DNA of 64,000 nucleotides from Actinomadura xylanilytica (GTDB taxonomy: Bacteria; Actinomycetota; Actinomycetes; Streptosporangiales; Streptosporangiaceae): NCBI RefSeq assembly GCF_030283145.1, contig NZ_JASNWE010000001.1:1797751-1861750 (forward strand), given 5' to 3'. Below are positions 10,264 through 18,283 of the stretch, one piece after another; the first letter of the stretch is position 1; each line of letters starts with the position of its first letter. Made by a program: the position numbers and the translations under genes. A model generated the notes under the pieces. The model worked only from the letters and a program-made list of their open reading frames with translations, did no database searches and was not told where the DNA came from.

Positions 10264-12245
10264 CGGTCGCCCTCCTGGTTCTCGGCTCCGGCGGCCGTCG
10301 CCCCGCCGCCGTCCCCCGCGGCCCCGGCCTCGGCGGCGGCTCCGGCCGGCACCTCCTCGGGGGTGAGGTACTTCTTCAGCTCGTCGTTCTCGAACAGCCC
10401 GAGCAGGTCGCCGCGCATCGGCTCCATCGGCTGGTGCTTCAGCTCGACGTGCGGGGCGGCCGGGTCGCCGGCGAGCCGGCAGACCAGGTTGACCTTGCGC
10501 CACTCGGGCGACATGCCCGGGTGGTCGTCGCGGGTGTGCCCGCCGCGGCTCTCCTGCCGCTCCAGCGCCGCCTTGGCGATGGCCTCGGAGACCAGCAGCA
10601 TGTTGCGCAGGTCGAGCGCGAGGTGCCAGCCCGGGTGGTAGCCGCGGCCGTCGTTCACCGCGACCGGGTCGACGCTGACGTTCGCGACCCGCTCCCTGAT
10701 CTTCTCCAGGGCCTCCAGGGCCTGCTCCAGCTCGCCCTCCTTGCGGATGATGCCGACCAGCTCGTTCATGGTCTGCTGCAACTCGGCGTGCACCGCGTAG
10801 GGGTTCTCGCCGCCCGCGCGCTCGAAGGGGGCGAGCGCCTCGGCGGTGGCCGCCTCGACCTCGGCCCCGGGCACCGTGGGACGCTCCGGCAGCGAGTCGA
10901 CGTACTCGGACGCGCCGAGCCCGGCCCGCCGGCCGAAGACCAGCAGGTCGGTGAGGGAGTTGCCGCCGAGCCGGTTGGAGCCGTGCATCCCGCCCGCGAC
11001 CTCGCCCGCCGCGAACAGCCCGGGGACGAGCGCGGCGGCGGTGTCGGGGTCGACCTCCACCCCGCCCATCACGTAGTGGCAGGTCGGGCCGACCTCCATC
11101 GCCTCGGTGGTGATGTCGACGTCGGCCAGCTCCTTGAACTGGTGGTGCATCGACGGCAGCCGCCTGACGATCTCGGCGGCGCCGCCCGGCATCCGGTCGA
11201 CGACGGTGAGGAACACCCCGCCGTGCGGCGAGCCGCGGCCGGCCTTGACCTCGGAGTTGATCGCGCGGGCGACCTCGTCGCGGGGCAGCAGCTCGGGGGG
11301 CCGCTTGTTGTTCTCGGGGTCGTCGTACCAGCGGTCGCCCTCCTCCTCGGAGGTGGCGTACTGGGTCTTGAAGACCTCGGGGATGTACTCGAACATGAAC
11401 CGCTTGCCGTCGGAGTTCTTGAGCACCCCGCGGTCGCCGCGGACCGACTCGGTCACCAGGATGCCCTTGACCGACGGCGGCCAGACCATCCCGGTCGGGT
11501 GGAACTGGACGAACTCCATGTTGAGCAGCGTCGCGCCCGCCAGCAGCGCCAGCGAGTGACCGTCGCCGGTGTACTCCCAGGAGTTGGAGGTGACCTTGAA
11601 CGCCTTGCCGATGCCGCCGGTGGCCAGCACCACGGCCGGGGCCTCGAACACCACGAACTTGCCGGTCTCGCGGACGTAGGCGAACACGCCCGCGATCCGG
11701 TCGCCGTCCATGAGCAGCCGCGTCACCGTCGTCTCGGCCCACACCCTGAGCCGCGCGTCGTAGTCGCCGTGCTCGGCGTGGTCCTGCTGCTGGAGCGCGA
11801 CGATCTTCTGCTGCGCGGTGCGGATCAGCTCCAGGCCGGTCCGGTCGCCGACGTGCGCCAGCCGCGGGTACTCGTGCCCGCCGAAGTTGCGCTGGCTGAT
11901 CTTGCCGTCCTTGGTGCGGTCGAACAGCGCACCCCAGTGCTCCAGCTCCCAGACCCGGTCGGGGGCCTCCTTGGCGTGCAGCTCGGCCATCCGCCAGTTG
12001 TTGAGGAACTTGCCCCCGCGCATGGTGTCGCGGAAGTGCACCTGCCAGTTGTCGTTGGGGTTGACGTTCCCCATCGCGGCGGCGGCGCCGCCCTCGGCCA
12101 TCACGGTGTGGGCCTTGCCGAACAGCGACTTGGAAATGATCGCCGTCTTCTTGCCCTGGAGGCGGGCCTCGATCGCCGCGCGCAGCCCGGCGCCACCGGC
12201 ACCGATCACCACGACGTCGTAGGAGTGCCTTTCGATCTCGGTCAT
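10260..12245 (-). CDS. sdhA: Succinate dehydrogenase flavoprotein subunit (mycobacterial Sdh1-like)
   Basis: A 661-residue flavoprotein close to M. tuberculosis Rv0248c in recalled sequence (KSLFGKAHTVMAEGG, MRGGKFLNNWRMAELHAKE, SNRLGGNSLTDLLVFGRRAG). The FAD motif is GAGGAGLRA at about residues 16-24. The histidine expected to carry FAD is in GKAHTVMAEGG. The TESVRGDRG and HYVMGG active-site segments are intact. A low-complexity Ala/Gly/Glu tail of about 35 residues at the C-terminus is probably disordered. It lies 13 nt after the membrane subunit gene, with a GAGGCGG site in that gap. Confidence 0.94.
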   Translation of the reverse strand: MTEIERHSYDVVVIGAGGAGLRAAIEARLQGKKTAIISKSLFGKAHTVMAEGGAAAAMGNVNPNDNWQVHFRDTMRGGKFLNNWRMAELHAKEAPDRVWELEHWGALFDRTKDGKISQRNFGGHEYPRLAHVGDRTGLELIRTAQQKIVALQQQDHAEHGDYDARLRVWAETTVTRLLMDGDRIAGVFAYVRETGKFVVFEAPAVVLATGGIGKAFKVTSNSWEYTGDGHSLALLAGATLLNMEFVQFHPTGMVWPPSVKGILVTESVRGDRGVLKNSDGKRFMFEYIPEVFKTQYATSEEEGDRWYDDPENNKRPPELLPRDEVARAINSEVKAGRGSPHGGVFLTVVDRMPGGAAEIVRRLPSMHHQFKELADVDITTEAMEVGPTCHYVMGGVEVDPDTAAALVPGLFAAGEVAGGMHGSNRLGGNSLTDLLVFGRRAGLGASEYVDSLPERPTVPGAEVEAATAEALAPFERAGGENPYAVHAELQQTMNELVGIIRKEGELEQALEALEKIRERVANVSVDPVAVNDGRGYHPGWHLALDLRNMLLVSEAIAKAALERQESRGGHTRDDHPGMSPEWRKVNLVCRLAGDPAAPHVELKHQPMEPMRGDLLGLFENDELKKYLTPEEVPAGAAAEAGAAGDGGGATAAGAENQEGDR

Positions 12246-12258
12246 CTTGCGCCGCCTC

Positions 12259-13089
12259 TTAGTTGAAGATTCGCAGGTCGGAGATGGTGTTGCTGGCGAC
12301 CAGCGCGACGTACAGGTCGGCCACCACCAAGGACCCGAGGGTGATCAGGGCGTAGCTGCCGTGCTTCTGGTTGAGCTTGGAGACCTGGCCCCACATCCAG
12401 TAGCGGAACGGGTGCTTGGAGAAGTTCTTGAGCCGTCCGCCGACGACGTGCCGGCAGGAGTGGCACGAGAGCGTGTACAGCCACAGCAGCACCACGTTGG
12501 CGACCAGGATCAGCGTGCCGAGCCCGATGCCGAACCCGCCGTCCTCGCCGTGGAAGGCGCGGATCGCGTCATAGGTGTTGATCAGGGAGACCAGACCCGC
12601 GGCGATCCAGAAGTACCGGTGCAGGTTCTGGCCGATCAGCGGGAACCGCCGCTCGCCGGTGTACTTCGACCGCGTCTCGGCGACGCCGCACGCCGCCGGC
12701 GAGCGCCAGAACGAGCGGTAGTACGCCTTGCGGTAGTAGTAGCAGGTCAGCCGGAACAGCAGGAGGAACGGCAGCGACAGCGCCGCGAACGGGATCCAGC
12801 CCCTGGTGGCCGCCGGGAGGAACGTGCCGAACTCCGCCGCGTCGCCGGTGTGCCCGTCGAGCGTGACACTGCTACAGATGTCGTTCAGGCAGGGGGAGTA
12901 GAACGGCGTCAGGTAGTGGAACTCCGGGACGTAGAACGCGGCGCCCCAGAAGGCGCGCACGGTCGCGTAGATCACCCACGCCGAGAAGATGACGACCGTG
13001 GTGGTCGGATAGAGCCGCCAGTCGTCCTTGCGGAGCGTGCGTTCCTTGATTTGGGCGCGAGCTTGGGCCGGCGCCTCCACAGTGCTCAT
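12259..13089 (-). CDS. sdhC: Succinate dehydrogenase membrane anchor (Sdh1-like, possible Rieske-type centre)
   Basis: A 276-residue membrane subunit resembling Rv0249c, with about five hydrophobic segments. It has the motif FYSPC (63-67) on an external loop and CHSCRH (209-214) at the end of a membrane helix. The M. smegmatis Sdh1 structure was reported to hold a membrane-embedded Rieske-type cluster in SdhC. The Cys/His pair here is a plausible equivalent, which I infer rather than show. The ATG at 13089 has AGGAGAG 6 nt upstream. It is the first gene of the minus-strand sdhCAB operon. Confidence 0.88.
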   Translation of the reverse strand: MSTVEAPAQARAQIKERTLRKDDWRLYPTTTVVIFSAWVIYATVRAFWGAAFYVPEFHYLTPFYSPCLNDICSSVTLDGHTGDAAEFGTFLPAATRGWIPFAALSLPFLLLFRLTCYYYRKAYYRSFWRSPAACGVAETRSKYTGERRFPLIGQNLHRYFWIAAGLVSLINTYDAIRAFHGEDGGFGIGLGTLILVANVVLLWLYTLSCHSCRHVVGGRLKNFSKHPFRYWMWGQVSKLNQKHGSYALITLGSLVVADLYVALVASNTISDLRIFN

Positions 13090-13246
13090 CGATCGCTCTC
13101 CTGAGCTCGGGTCATCGGGATCCCCCGTCACACGGGCGAGCGCACTCTCGCGGCCGTCGCGCCCCGGCCGGAGACGGCGCCGCATGCGGGCGGTGACGCC
13201 TCGTGTGCGCTTCCAGCGAAGCGACCCTATTCCACCCGCGCGGCAC

Positions 13247-13262
13247 TGTGACATACATAACA
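13247..13262. promoter_or_regulatory. Candidate Crp box 1 of the second sdh operon
   Basis: TGTGA-CATACA-TAACA matches TGTGA-N6-TCACA at 9 of 10 positions. It is about 160 bp upstream of the sdhC start and 28 bp centre-to-centre from the second box. It falls in the 343-bp gap 13090-13432. Confidence 0.5.
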
Positions 13263-13274
13263 GCCACACCCGGC

Positions 13275-13290
13275 TGTGACCCTGACCACA
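13275..13290. promoter_or_regulatory. Candidate Crp box 2 of the second sdh operon
   Basis: TGTGA-CCCTGA-CCACA again has one mismatch to the Crp consensus. The paired arrangement suggests cooperative binding by the regulator encoded at 8493-9182. Confidence 0.5.
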
Positions 13291-13331
13291 GACTTTGTCC
13301 TCGTGAAGCCCCGTATACACGGCGGGACTCT

Positions 13332-13348
13332 CATAACCAGTCGTTATG
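13332..13348. repeat. Perfect inverted repeat CATAAC-N5-GTTATG
   Basis: A 6-bp perfect inverted repeat with a 5-bp spacer, between the second sdh promoter region and the XRE gene. Its left half also occurs once inside Crp box 1. It is operator-like, with no known owner. Confidence 0.35.
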
Positions 13349-13432
13349 GCCGAGGAGAATCGACACGAGCGTGAACGGGCATGAATGGATCACGCCGCCC
13401 GCGCCCCGGCGCCGGCCCGCCCCGCCCGGACG

Positions 13433-14044
13433 TCACCTGCCGAGCGTCCGGAGGAAGTGCGCCTCGGCCTCGCTCGTGCGGCCGTTCCCGTAGATCCGGA
13501 GGATCTCGGCGAGCTCGGGGAAGTCGGTGTCGATGAGGCCGGCCGCCGCCTCGATCTCGGTCGCGGAGGCGACCTCGCGCAGCAGCGCCTGCACCTGGCG
13601 GGCGGTGGATTCGCCGGCGGGACCGGCCGCGGGCCGGCCGCCGCCGGAGGCGCCGGCGGCGGCACCGACGGCGACCGGGCGGGCGTTCGACGCCTGATCG
13701 GAGGTGGCCATCCGGACGCCGGAAGTGGTCGCCGCCACCTCGGCACGGATCGTCCGGAGCCGCTCCTTCACCTCGGCGGCGGGCAGCGCGTCGAACTCGG
13801 GCCCGCAGGCCAGCTCCTCGGCGGCGAGCAGCCGGTTCAGCACGACCGGATTACTGATCTTCGCCCGCTGGGCGGACATCAGCTGGGAGAGCATCGGCGG
13901 CGACAGCCCGAGCACGCCGGCCAGGCCCGACTGGGACAGGCCGAGCCGGTCGAGGAGCCGGCGCACCCGGTCTCCGAGCGGCTCTCCGTACCACTCCGTC
14001 TGCAACGCGCGATTCCGGACGATCGTGTCCTCGGGCACAGTCAC
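13433..14044 (-). CDS. XRE-type helix-turn-helix DNA-binding protein
   Basis: A 203-residue protein. Residues 22-80 hold a lambda-repressor-like helix-turn-helix (LGLSQSGLAGVLGLSPPMLSQLMSAQRAK). An Ala/Gly-rich linker (about 115-150) leads to an acidic helical C-terminal domain. Related actinomycete proteins start TVPEDT after a GTG, so I place the start at the GTG at 14044, where AAGGGGG lies about 6 nt upstream. It is divergent from the lipoprotein/OmpA operon, and its likely operators are the TTGCA repeats in the shared promoter region. Confidence 0.8.
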   Translation of the reverse strand: MTVPEDTIVRNRALQTEWYGEPLGDRVRRLLDRLGLSQSGLAGVLGLSPPMLSQLMSAQRAKISNPVVLNRLLAAEELACGPEFDALPAAEVKERLRTIRAEVAATTSGVRMATSDQASNARPVAVGAAAGASGGGRPAAGPAGESTARQVQALLREVASATEIEAAAGLIDTDFPELAEILRIYGNGRTSEAEAHFLRTLGR

Positions 14045-14056
14045 CCGGACACCCCC

Positions 14057-14086
14057 TTGACGATTCGCATTTGCAAACACTATATT
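14057..14086 (+). promoter_or_regulatory. Sigma-70-like promoter of the lipoprotein/OmpA operon
   Basis: TTGACG (14057-14062) and TATATT (14081-14086) are 18 bp apart, or CTATAT at 17 bp. The complementary strand offers TATAGT in the same place, reading toward the XRE gene, so the two promoters may overlap. Confidence 0.6.
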
Positions 14087-14147
14087 CTCGCTTGCACAGG
14101 ATCGTTCCCCTTGATCCATGGTGCCACGCACGCAGAGATTTGCACAT
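14070..14147. repeat. Three copies of a TTTGCAMAC-like element in the divergent promoter
   Basis: TTTGCAAAC (14070-14078), CTTGCACAG (14091-14099) and TTTGCACAT (14139-14147) flank the -10 region. They are candidate binding sites of the adjacent XRE-type regulator. Confidence 0.4.
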
Positions 14148-14199
14148 GCGACGCTCCGGTTCCCATCGGCGTCCATCTCCGACCGGAAGGAACGAACCC

Positions 14200-14850
14200 A
14201 TGCGCCTGAGGTACCGCGCGGCCACTCTGACGGCCGCCGCGCTGATGCTGACCGGCGGGCTGACGGGGTGCTCGATGTTCGACGACTCCGGCGACGGCGG
14301 GTCCAAGTCCGGCGGCTCCAAGACGGGCGCTTCCACGACGGGCGGTTCCACAGCGGGCGGTTCCACGGCGGGCGCTTCCACGGCGGGCGGCGCCGTGTCC
14401 GGCGGCATCGGGGTCGAGGGCGGCAAGCCGAGCGTGGACGGCACCGGCGCCGCCGTCGTCAAGGCGACCTTCGACTCCCCCATCTACCCGGGGGCCAAGG
14501 TCGACATCGCCGTCATGGGCCTCAAGGCGAGCGGCAAGCTGGCGACGCTGACCGTGCAGTTCGCCCCGCACATCCCCGCCGGCGGGCCCGACAACCCCAA
14601 CCCCTACAACCTCAACGGGGGCAACAGCCTGGGCACCGCGCTGATCGACCCGGTCAACCTCAAGCGGTACGTGGTGGTGGCCGACTCCGACCACAAGAAG
14701 TTGGAGAGCGACGACATCTTCACGCACATCGCCAACAACCAGACCGCCACGCTGGCGTACACCTACGCGGCGCCGCCGGAGAACGTCAAGGCGGTGGACG
14801 TCCAGATCGGCTCGTGGCCGACCTTCCGCAACATCCCGGTCGCGCGATGA
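14200..14850 (+). CDS. Secreted lipoprotein with Ser/Thr/Gly-rich linker
   Basis: A 216-residue lipoprotein. The signal ends in the lipobox LTGC, so Cys22 or so would be lipidated and the protein held on the outer face of the membrane. A flexible linker with GGSTAGGSTAGAST-like repeats follows, then a globular domain (about 90-216) rich in beta strands (VKATFDSPIYPGAKVDIAVMGLKA). I do not recognise the domain. GGAAGGAA lies about 8 nt before the ATG. Its last four bases overlap the next start (ATGA), so it is translationally coupled to the OmpA-like protein and probably works with it in the cell wall. Confidence 0.8.
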   Translation: MRLRYRAATLTAAALMLTGGLTGCSMFDDSGDGGSKSGGSKTGASTTGGSTAGGSTAGASTAGGAVSGGIGVEGGKPSVDGTGAAVVKATFDSPIYPGAKVDIAVMGLKASGKLATLTVQFAPHIPAGGPDNPNPYNLNGGNSLGTALIDPVNLKRYVVVADSDHKKLESDDIFTHIANNQTATLAYTYAAPPENVKAVDVQIGSWPTFRNIPVAR

Positions 14851-15413
14851 GCCTCCCGCGCCGTCCGGCCGTCGTCGGCGCCGTGCTCGCGCTCGCCCTC
14901 GGGATCCCGGGCGTCGCGGGCGCCGACCCGACCGTGCCCGACGTCAACATCGCCCAGGCCGTGCACTCCCTCAATCCGGACGCGCACGTGTTCGACATCC
15001 AGCTCGCCGAGAACATCCTGCCACTGGAGACCGAGGAGAAGAGCGGCGCCGGGGTCACCGTGCGGCTGTCCTCCGACGTGCTGTTCGACTTCGACAAGGC
15101 GACGCTCACCGACTCCGCGCGCCGCCGCATCGCCGAGCTGGCCCCCCGGCTGCGCGGCACCGGCGACCCCGTCCAGGTCTCCGGCCACTCCGACAGCATC
15201 GGCGCCGCGTCCTACAACCTGCGCCTGTCCGAGCAGCGGGCCGAGGCGGTCAAGGCCGAGTTGCAGCGCGCGCTGGGCGGCGCGAGCGTCCGCATCGAGG
15301 CCAAGGGCTACGGCTCCACCAAGCCGGTCGCCCCCAACCGCGAGGGCGGCAAGGACAACCCTGAAGGCCGTGCCAAGAACCGGCGCGTCGACATCACCTT
15401 CCAGAAGAGCTGA
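14847..15413 (+). CDS. Secreted OmpA/MotB-domain protein
   Basis: A 188-residue protein with a cleavable signal peptide (about residues 1-26) and a C-terminal OmpA-like domain (about 70-188). The domain has VLFDFDKATLTDSARRRI, the peptidoglycan-binding region SGHSDSIGAASYNLRLSEQRAEAV, and the terminal GRAKNRRVDI. OmpA domains bind the diaminopimelate of peptidoglycan. In a Gram-positive they tether proteins to the wall rather than to an outer membrane. It is the middle gene of a three-gene operon. Confidence 0.88.
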   Translation: MSLPRRPAVVGAVLALALGIPGVAGADPTVPDVNIAQAVHSLNPDAHVFDIQLAENILPLETEEKSGAGVTVRLSSDVLFDFDKATLTDSARRRIAELAPRLRGTGDPVQVSGHSDSIGAASYNLRLSEQRAEAVKAELQRALGGASVRIEAKGYGSTKPVAPNREGGKDNPEGRAKNRRVDITFQKS

Positions 15414-15418
15414 CCACC

Positions 15419-16594
15419 ATGAAGCACAGCGTGCGCGGCCGTACGGCGGCCCTGTCCGTGGCCCTGTCCACCGTCCTGCTCGGCGCTGCCTGCGGCGGCG
15501 ACCCCGAGCCGGTCGCCGGGCCTCCCAGCACGGCCCGCACCGCCTCGTCCGCACCAGCGCCCGCATCGTCCGCGCCGTCGACGCCGTCGACGCCGGAGCC
15601 GACCTCCTGTCCCGGCGGAGGGCAGCTCATCCAGGCGGTCGAGATCCCCGCCGTGCACACCGCCCCGGTGCACATCCCCGAGGCGACGGTCGGCGACCAG
15701 AAGGTCCCGGCCGCCACCGTTCCCGGCGTCGACATCCCGGCCCAGCGCGTCCCCGCGCAGTGCGTCCAGGTCTCGCCGGCGCCCGGCGGCTGCCTGGGCG
15801 CGCTGGCGATCCCGGCGACGGGCATCCCCGGCGTGACGATCCCGGAGGCGCGGCTGCCGGCCGTCCATGCCCCCGGCATCGACGTCCCCGAGATCATCCG
15901 TCCCGAGGTCTCCCGGCCTCCGTTGCAGCGCGCGGGCGTCACCCGCAACGAGGTCTGCCAGAGCAAGCCCTCCGGCGACGGCCGGTACATCGAGGCGGTC
16001 ACCCGCGACGGCCTGATGCGCGACGGCGTCGTCCGCGACGCCCTGGTCCGCGACGCCGTAATCCGCGCAGCGGCCTGCAACGACCGGCGGCAGTGCGTCC
16101 CCGCGGTCAACGTGCCCGCCGTCAGGGTCCCGGGCGTCGCCGTCCCCGGCGTGCGCATCCCGAGCAGCGTCCTGAAGGGCTACCAGTCCGGCCGGAGCCA
16201 GGTGTTCAAGGGCGACGACCAGGTCGCCTACAACATCGAGGCGGACGTACTGTTCGACTTCGGCAAGGCCGACATCAAACCGGCCGCCGCCGCCGACCTG
16301 GCGAAGGTCGCCGCCTCGCTCGCCCAGGAGGCCCCCGGCGGCGGCATCGTCCAGGTGGACGGCCACACCGACGCCAAGGGCGACCCCGGCCCCAACCAGC
16401 GGCTGTCCGAGAAGCGCGCCCAGGCCATCGTCGACTGGCTGGCCACCAAGGGCGGCATCGCCCGCGCCCGGCTGAAGGCCACCGGCTACGGCGAGACCAA
16501 GCCGGTGGCCTCCAACACCAAACCGGACGGCTCCGACGACCCCCAGGGCCGCGCCAAGAACCGGCGCGTCGTGATCTCCACCGCACAACACTGA
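15419..16594 (+). CDS. OmpA-domain lipoprotein with proline-rich hexad repeats
   Basis: A 391-residue protein. The lipobox LGAAC puts the N-terminus on the membrane. The middle (about 60-245) is built of short repeats of the type IPAVxxP/VPGVxIP, interrupted by a cysteine-bearing segment and by repeats such as VVRDALVRDAVIR. The C-terminal OmpA domain (about 275-391) has VLFDFGKADIKPAAAADL, VDGHTDAKG and GRAKNRRVVIS. The repeat region may form an extended rod through the wall between lipid anchor and peptidoglycan. It starts 5 nt after the preceding stop. Function beyond wall attachment is unknown. Confidence 0.85.
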   Translation: MKHSVRGRTAALSVALSTVLLGAACGGDPEPVAGPPSTARTASSAPAPASSAPSTPSTPEPTSCPGGGQLIQAVEIPAVHTAPVHIPEATVGDQKVPAATVPGVDIPAQRVPAQCVQVSPAPGGCLGALAIPATGIPGVTIPEARLPAVHAPGIDVPEIIRPEVSRPPLQRAGVTRNEVCQSKPSGDGRYIEAVTRDGLMRDGVVRDALVRDAVIRAAACNDRRQCVPAVNVPAVRVPGVAVPGVRIPSSVLKGYQSGRSQVFKGDDQVAYNIEADVLFDFGKADIKPAAAADLAKVAASLAQEAPGGGIVQVDGHTDAKGDPGPNQRLSEKRAQAIVDWLATKGGIARARLKATGYGETKPVASNTKPDGSDDPQGRAKNRRVVISTAQH

Positions 16595-16646
16595 TCCCGG
16601 CGACCCACCCGATCCCGGCCGTCCCCGCCCCACCCGGTCCCGCCGT

Positions 16647-16670
16647 CCCCCGCCCCCGCCCCCGCCCCCG
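16647..16670. repeat. Four tandem CCCCCG units
   Basis: A perfect 6-bp microsatellite in the intergenic gap 16595-16726. No terminator hairpin is evident there. Confidence 0.6.
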
Positions 16671-16726
16671 GCCCTCGTCCGCGTTCCTCGTCTCCTGCGG
16701 CCGTGGCTCGTGGGCGGGGCGAGGGG

Positions 16727-17092
16727 TCAGTTCGAGATCTTGCGCCACTCACAGTCGTCGGGGCCGTAGGAGGAGATGCACAGGTTCATGTACTTGATGT
16801 CGGGATCCAGCGGGCCGCCCCACTCGCAGCCCTTCTTGGCGCCGTTCGTGTCGCGGTGCTCGGTGTAGCTACCGCCCGACTTCCAGCTGAACCCGCCGTA
16901 GACCTTGCGGCCGTCGGCCTTCTCATCGCACACCTTCCAGTCCTTCTCCTTGGTGTCGAACACGATCCGGCCCCAGTTGTGGTCGATGGTCTGGTAGCGG
17001 CTGGCGGCGGAGGCCGACGTGGCACCCCCGGCCAGGAGGACGGTGGCGGCGGTCACCGTGCCGGCAGCGAGGGCGGCGGCGCGTAGCTTCAC
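16727..17092 (-). CDS. Small secreted protein of unknown function
   Basis: A 121-residue protein with a classical signal peptide (Ala-rich core, cleavage near ATSASA-AS at about residue 30). The mature part is about 90 residues, Trp-rich, with four cysteines that could form two disulfides. It has no family signature I know. It starts with GTG, preceded by AGGGGAGAA about 5 nt upstream. It is monocistronic, between the OmpA operon and a kinase gene. Confidence 0.75.
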   Translation of the reverse strand: MKLRAAALAAGTVTAATVLLAGGATSASAASRYQTIDHNWGRIVFDTKEKDWKVCDEKADGRKVYGGFSWKSGGSYTEHRDTNGAKKGCEWGGPLDPDIKYMNLCISSYGPDDCEWRKISN

Positions 17093-17222
17093 TGGTTTCT
17101 CCCCTGTGCGTCCTACGGACTGGTGGAAGTCACCGTACGAAGAACCCTTATCTCCCGGTTATCGTCCGCTTATCGCCGACTAATCGCCCGCTAATCACCC
17201 GGGCACGTACGGACGGTGGCCG

Positions 17223-18077
17223 TCAGCGGGGCGCGGGGGGCGGGCCCAGGTGGTCGAAGATTTGCAGGGGTTCGCCGTCGAGCGTCCGGGCCGGGAGCCG
17301 GAGGGGGAACCGGGGGGCGGCGAGCGCCCGCCGGGCGGCGTCGGCGTCCACCGGGCGGTCCCGGGGGTCGGGCGCGCTGATGTGGGCCACCACGGTCCAG
17401 AGCACCGGAGGGACTCCCGGCGGCGGGGCGCCGATCCGCTGCCGCGGCACCGGGTCGCCGGCGCCGGTCAGCATCCGCCAGCAGACCATGCCGGCCGCGT
17501 AGAGGTCCTGGCGCGGTCCGGGGCGGTTCCACTCCAGTACCTCCGGGGCCAGGTAGCCGGGTGTGCCCACGGTGAAGCCCGTCGTGGTGAGGCGCACCCC
17601 GTCGTCGCCGAGGGCGATCCCGAAGTCGGCCAGCCGGACGTGCGGCGCCCCGACCGGGCTGGGTTCCAGGAGGAGGTTGGCCGGCTTGACGTCGCGGTGC
17701 ACCACGCCCGCCCGGTGGATGTGGCTCAGCGCCGCCAGGAGCTGGTCCAGCACCTCGACGGCGTAGGCGGGCGGCAGGCGGCCGTAGTCCCCCAGCAGCG
17801 TCTCGAGGGATCCGCCGCGCACCAGGTCCATGGCGAGCAGCACGTCCTCGTCCGCGGCGCACGACGCGTACGGGGTCAGGACGTGCGGGTGCGCGAGCCG
17901 TAGCGCCCGTTCCCGCACGGCGCGGAGCATCGAGGTCGGGCCGCGCCGGCGGACGAGCTTGGCGGCGCAGTACCGCGCCTCCGCGTGATCGTAGGCGCGC
18001 CAGACGCGGCTCGACCCGCCCGCCCCGATCCGGTCGAGCATCGTGAACCGCCCGTCGATGACCCACCCCGTGCTCAC
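17223..18077 (-). CDS. Soluble Ser/Thr protein kinase
   Basis: A 284-residue kinase that is essentially only a catalytic domain: GAGGSSRVW loop (18-26), Lys40, HRDVKPAN (127-134), DFG (151-153) and a GTPGYLAPE activation segment. There is no membrane helix or sensor domain, so regulation must come from partners or activation-loop phosphorylation. The GTG at 18077 is preferred because it gives the usual length before the glycine loop. No good Shine-Dalgarno is visible, and an in-frame ATG at 18137 is possible. The region 18078-18283 upstream serves both this gene and the LCP gene. Confidence 0.85.
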   Translation of the reverse strand: MSTGWVIDGRFTMLDRIGAGGSSRVWRAYDHAEARYCAAKLVRRRGPTSMLRAVRERALRLAHPHVLTPYASCAADEDVLLAMDLVRGGSLETLLGDYGRLPPAYAVEVLDQLLAALSHIHRAGVVHRDVKPANLLLEPSPVGAPHVRLADFGIALGDDGVRLTTTGFTVGTPGYLAPEVLEWNRPGPRQDLYAAGMVCWRMLTGAGDPVPRQRIGAPPPGVPPVLWTVVAHISAPDPRDRPVDADAARRALAAPRFPLRLPARTLDGEPLQIFDHLGPPPAPR

Positions 18078-18283
18078 GACAGAGATCGTACGGAAACCGC
18101 GGACGCGCCACGTCCGGAGGGCCACGGTGGGCGGCAAAGGGGAATTTTGGGGGCCGTGTCAACACTTTGGGCGGATTAAGCATCCAACTAGGGGTGGCGC
18201 TCCCAGCGGGTGGTGGTGGGTGCGCGGCCTTGGTGAACACGCAGACCATGTGCCTCGACAGGGGCCGGCCGAGACGGGACCGG

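Noticed and set aside
10434..12266. Plus-strand open frame of 610 codons opposite the second sdhA
   Set aside because: It is an antisense shadow. The product is rich in Val, Leu, Gly, Asp and His with no domain, while the minus strand encodes a complete flavoprotein.
16595..16726. Terminator after the OmpA operon
   Set aside because: The gap holds a CCCCCG microsatellite and C-rich DNA but no convincing inverted repeat.
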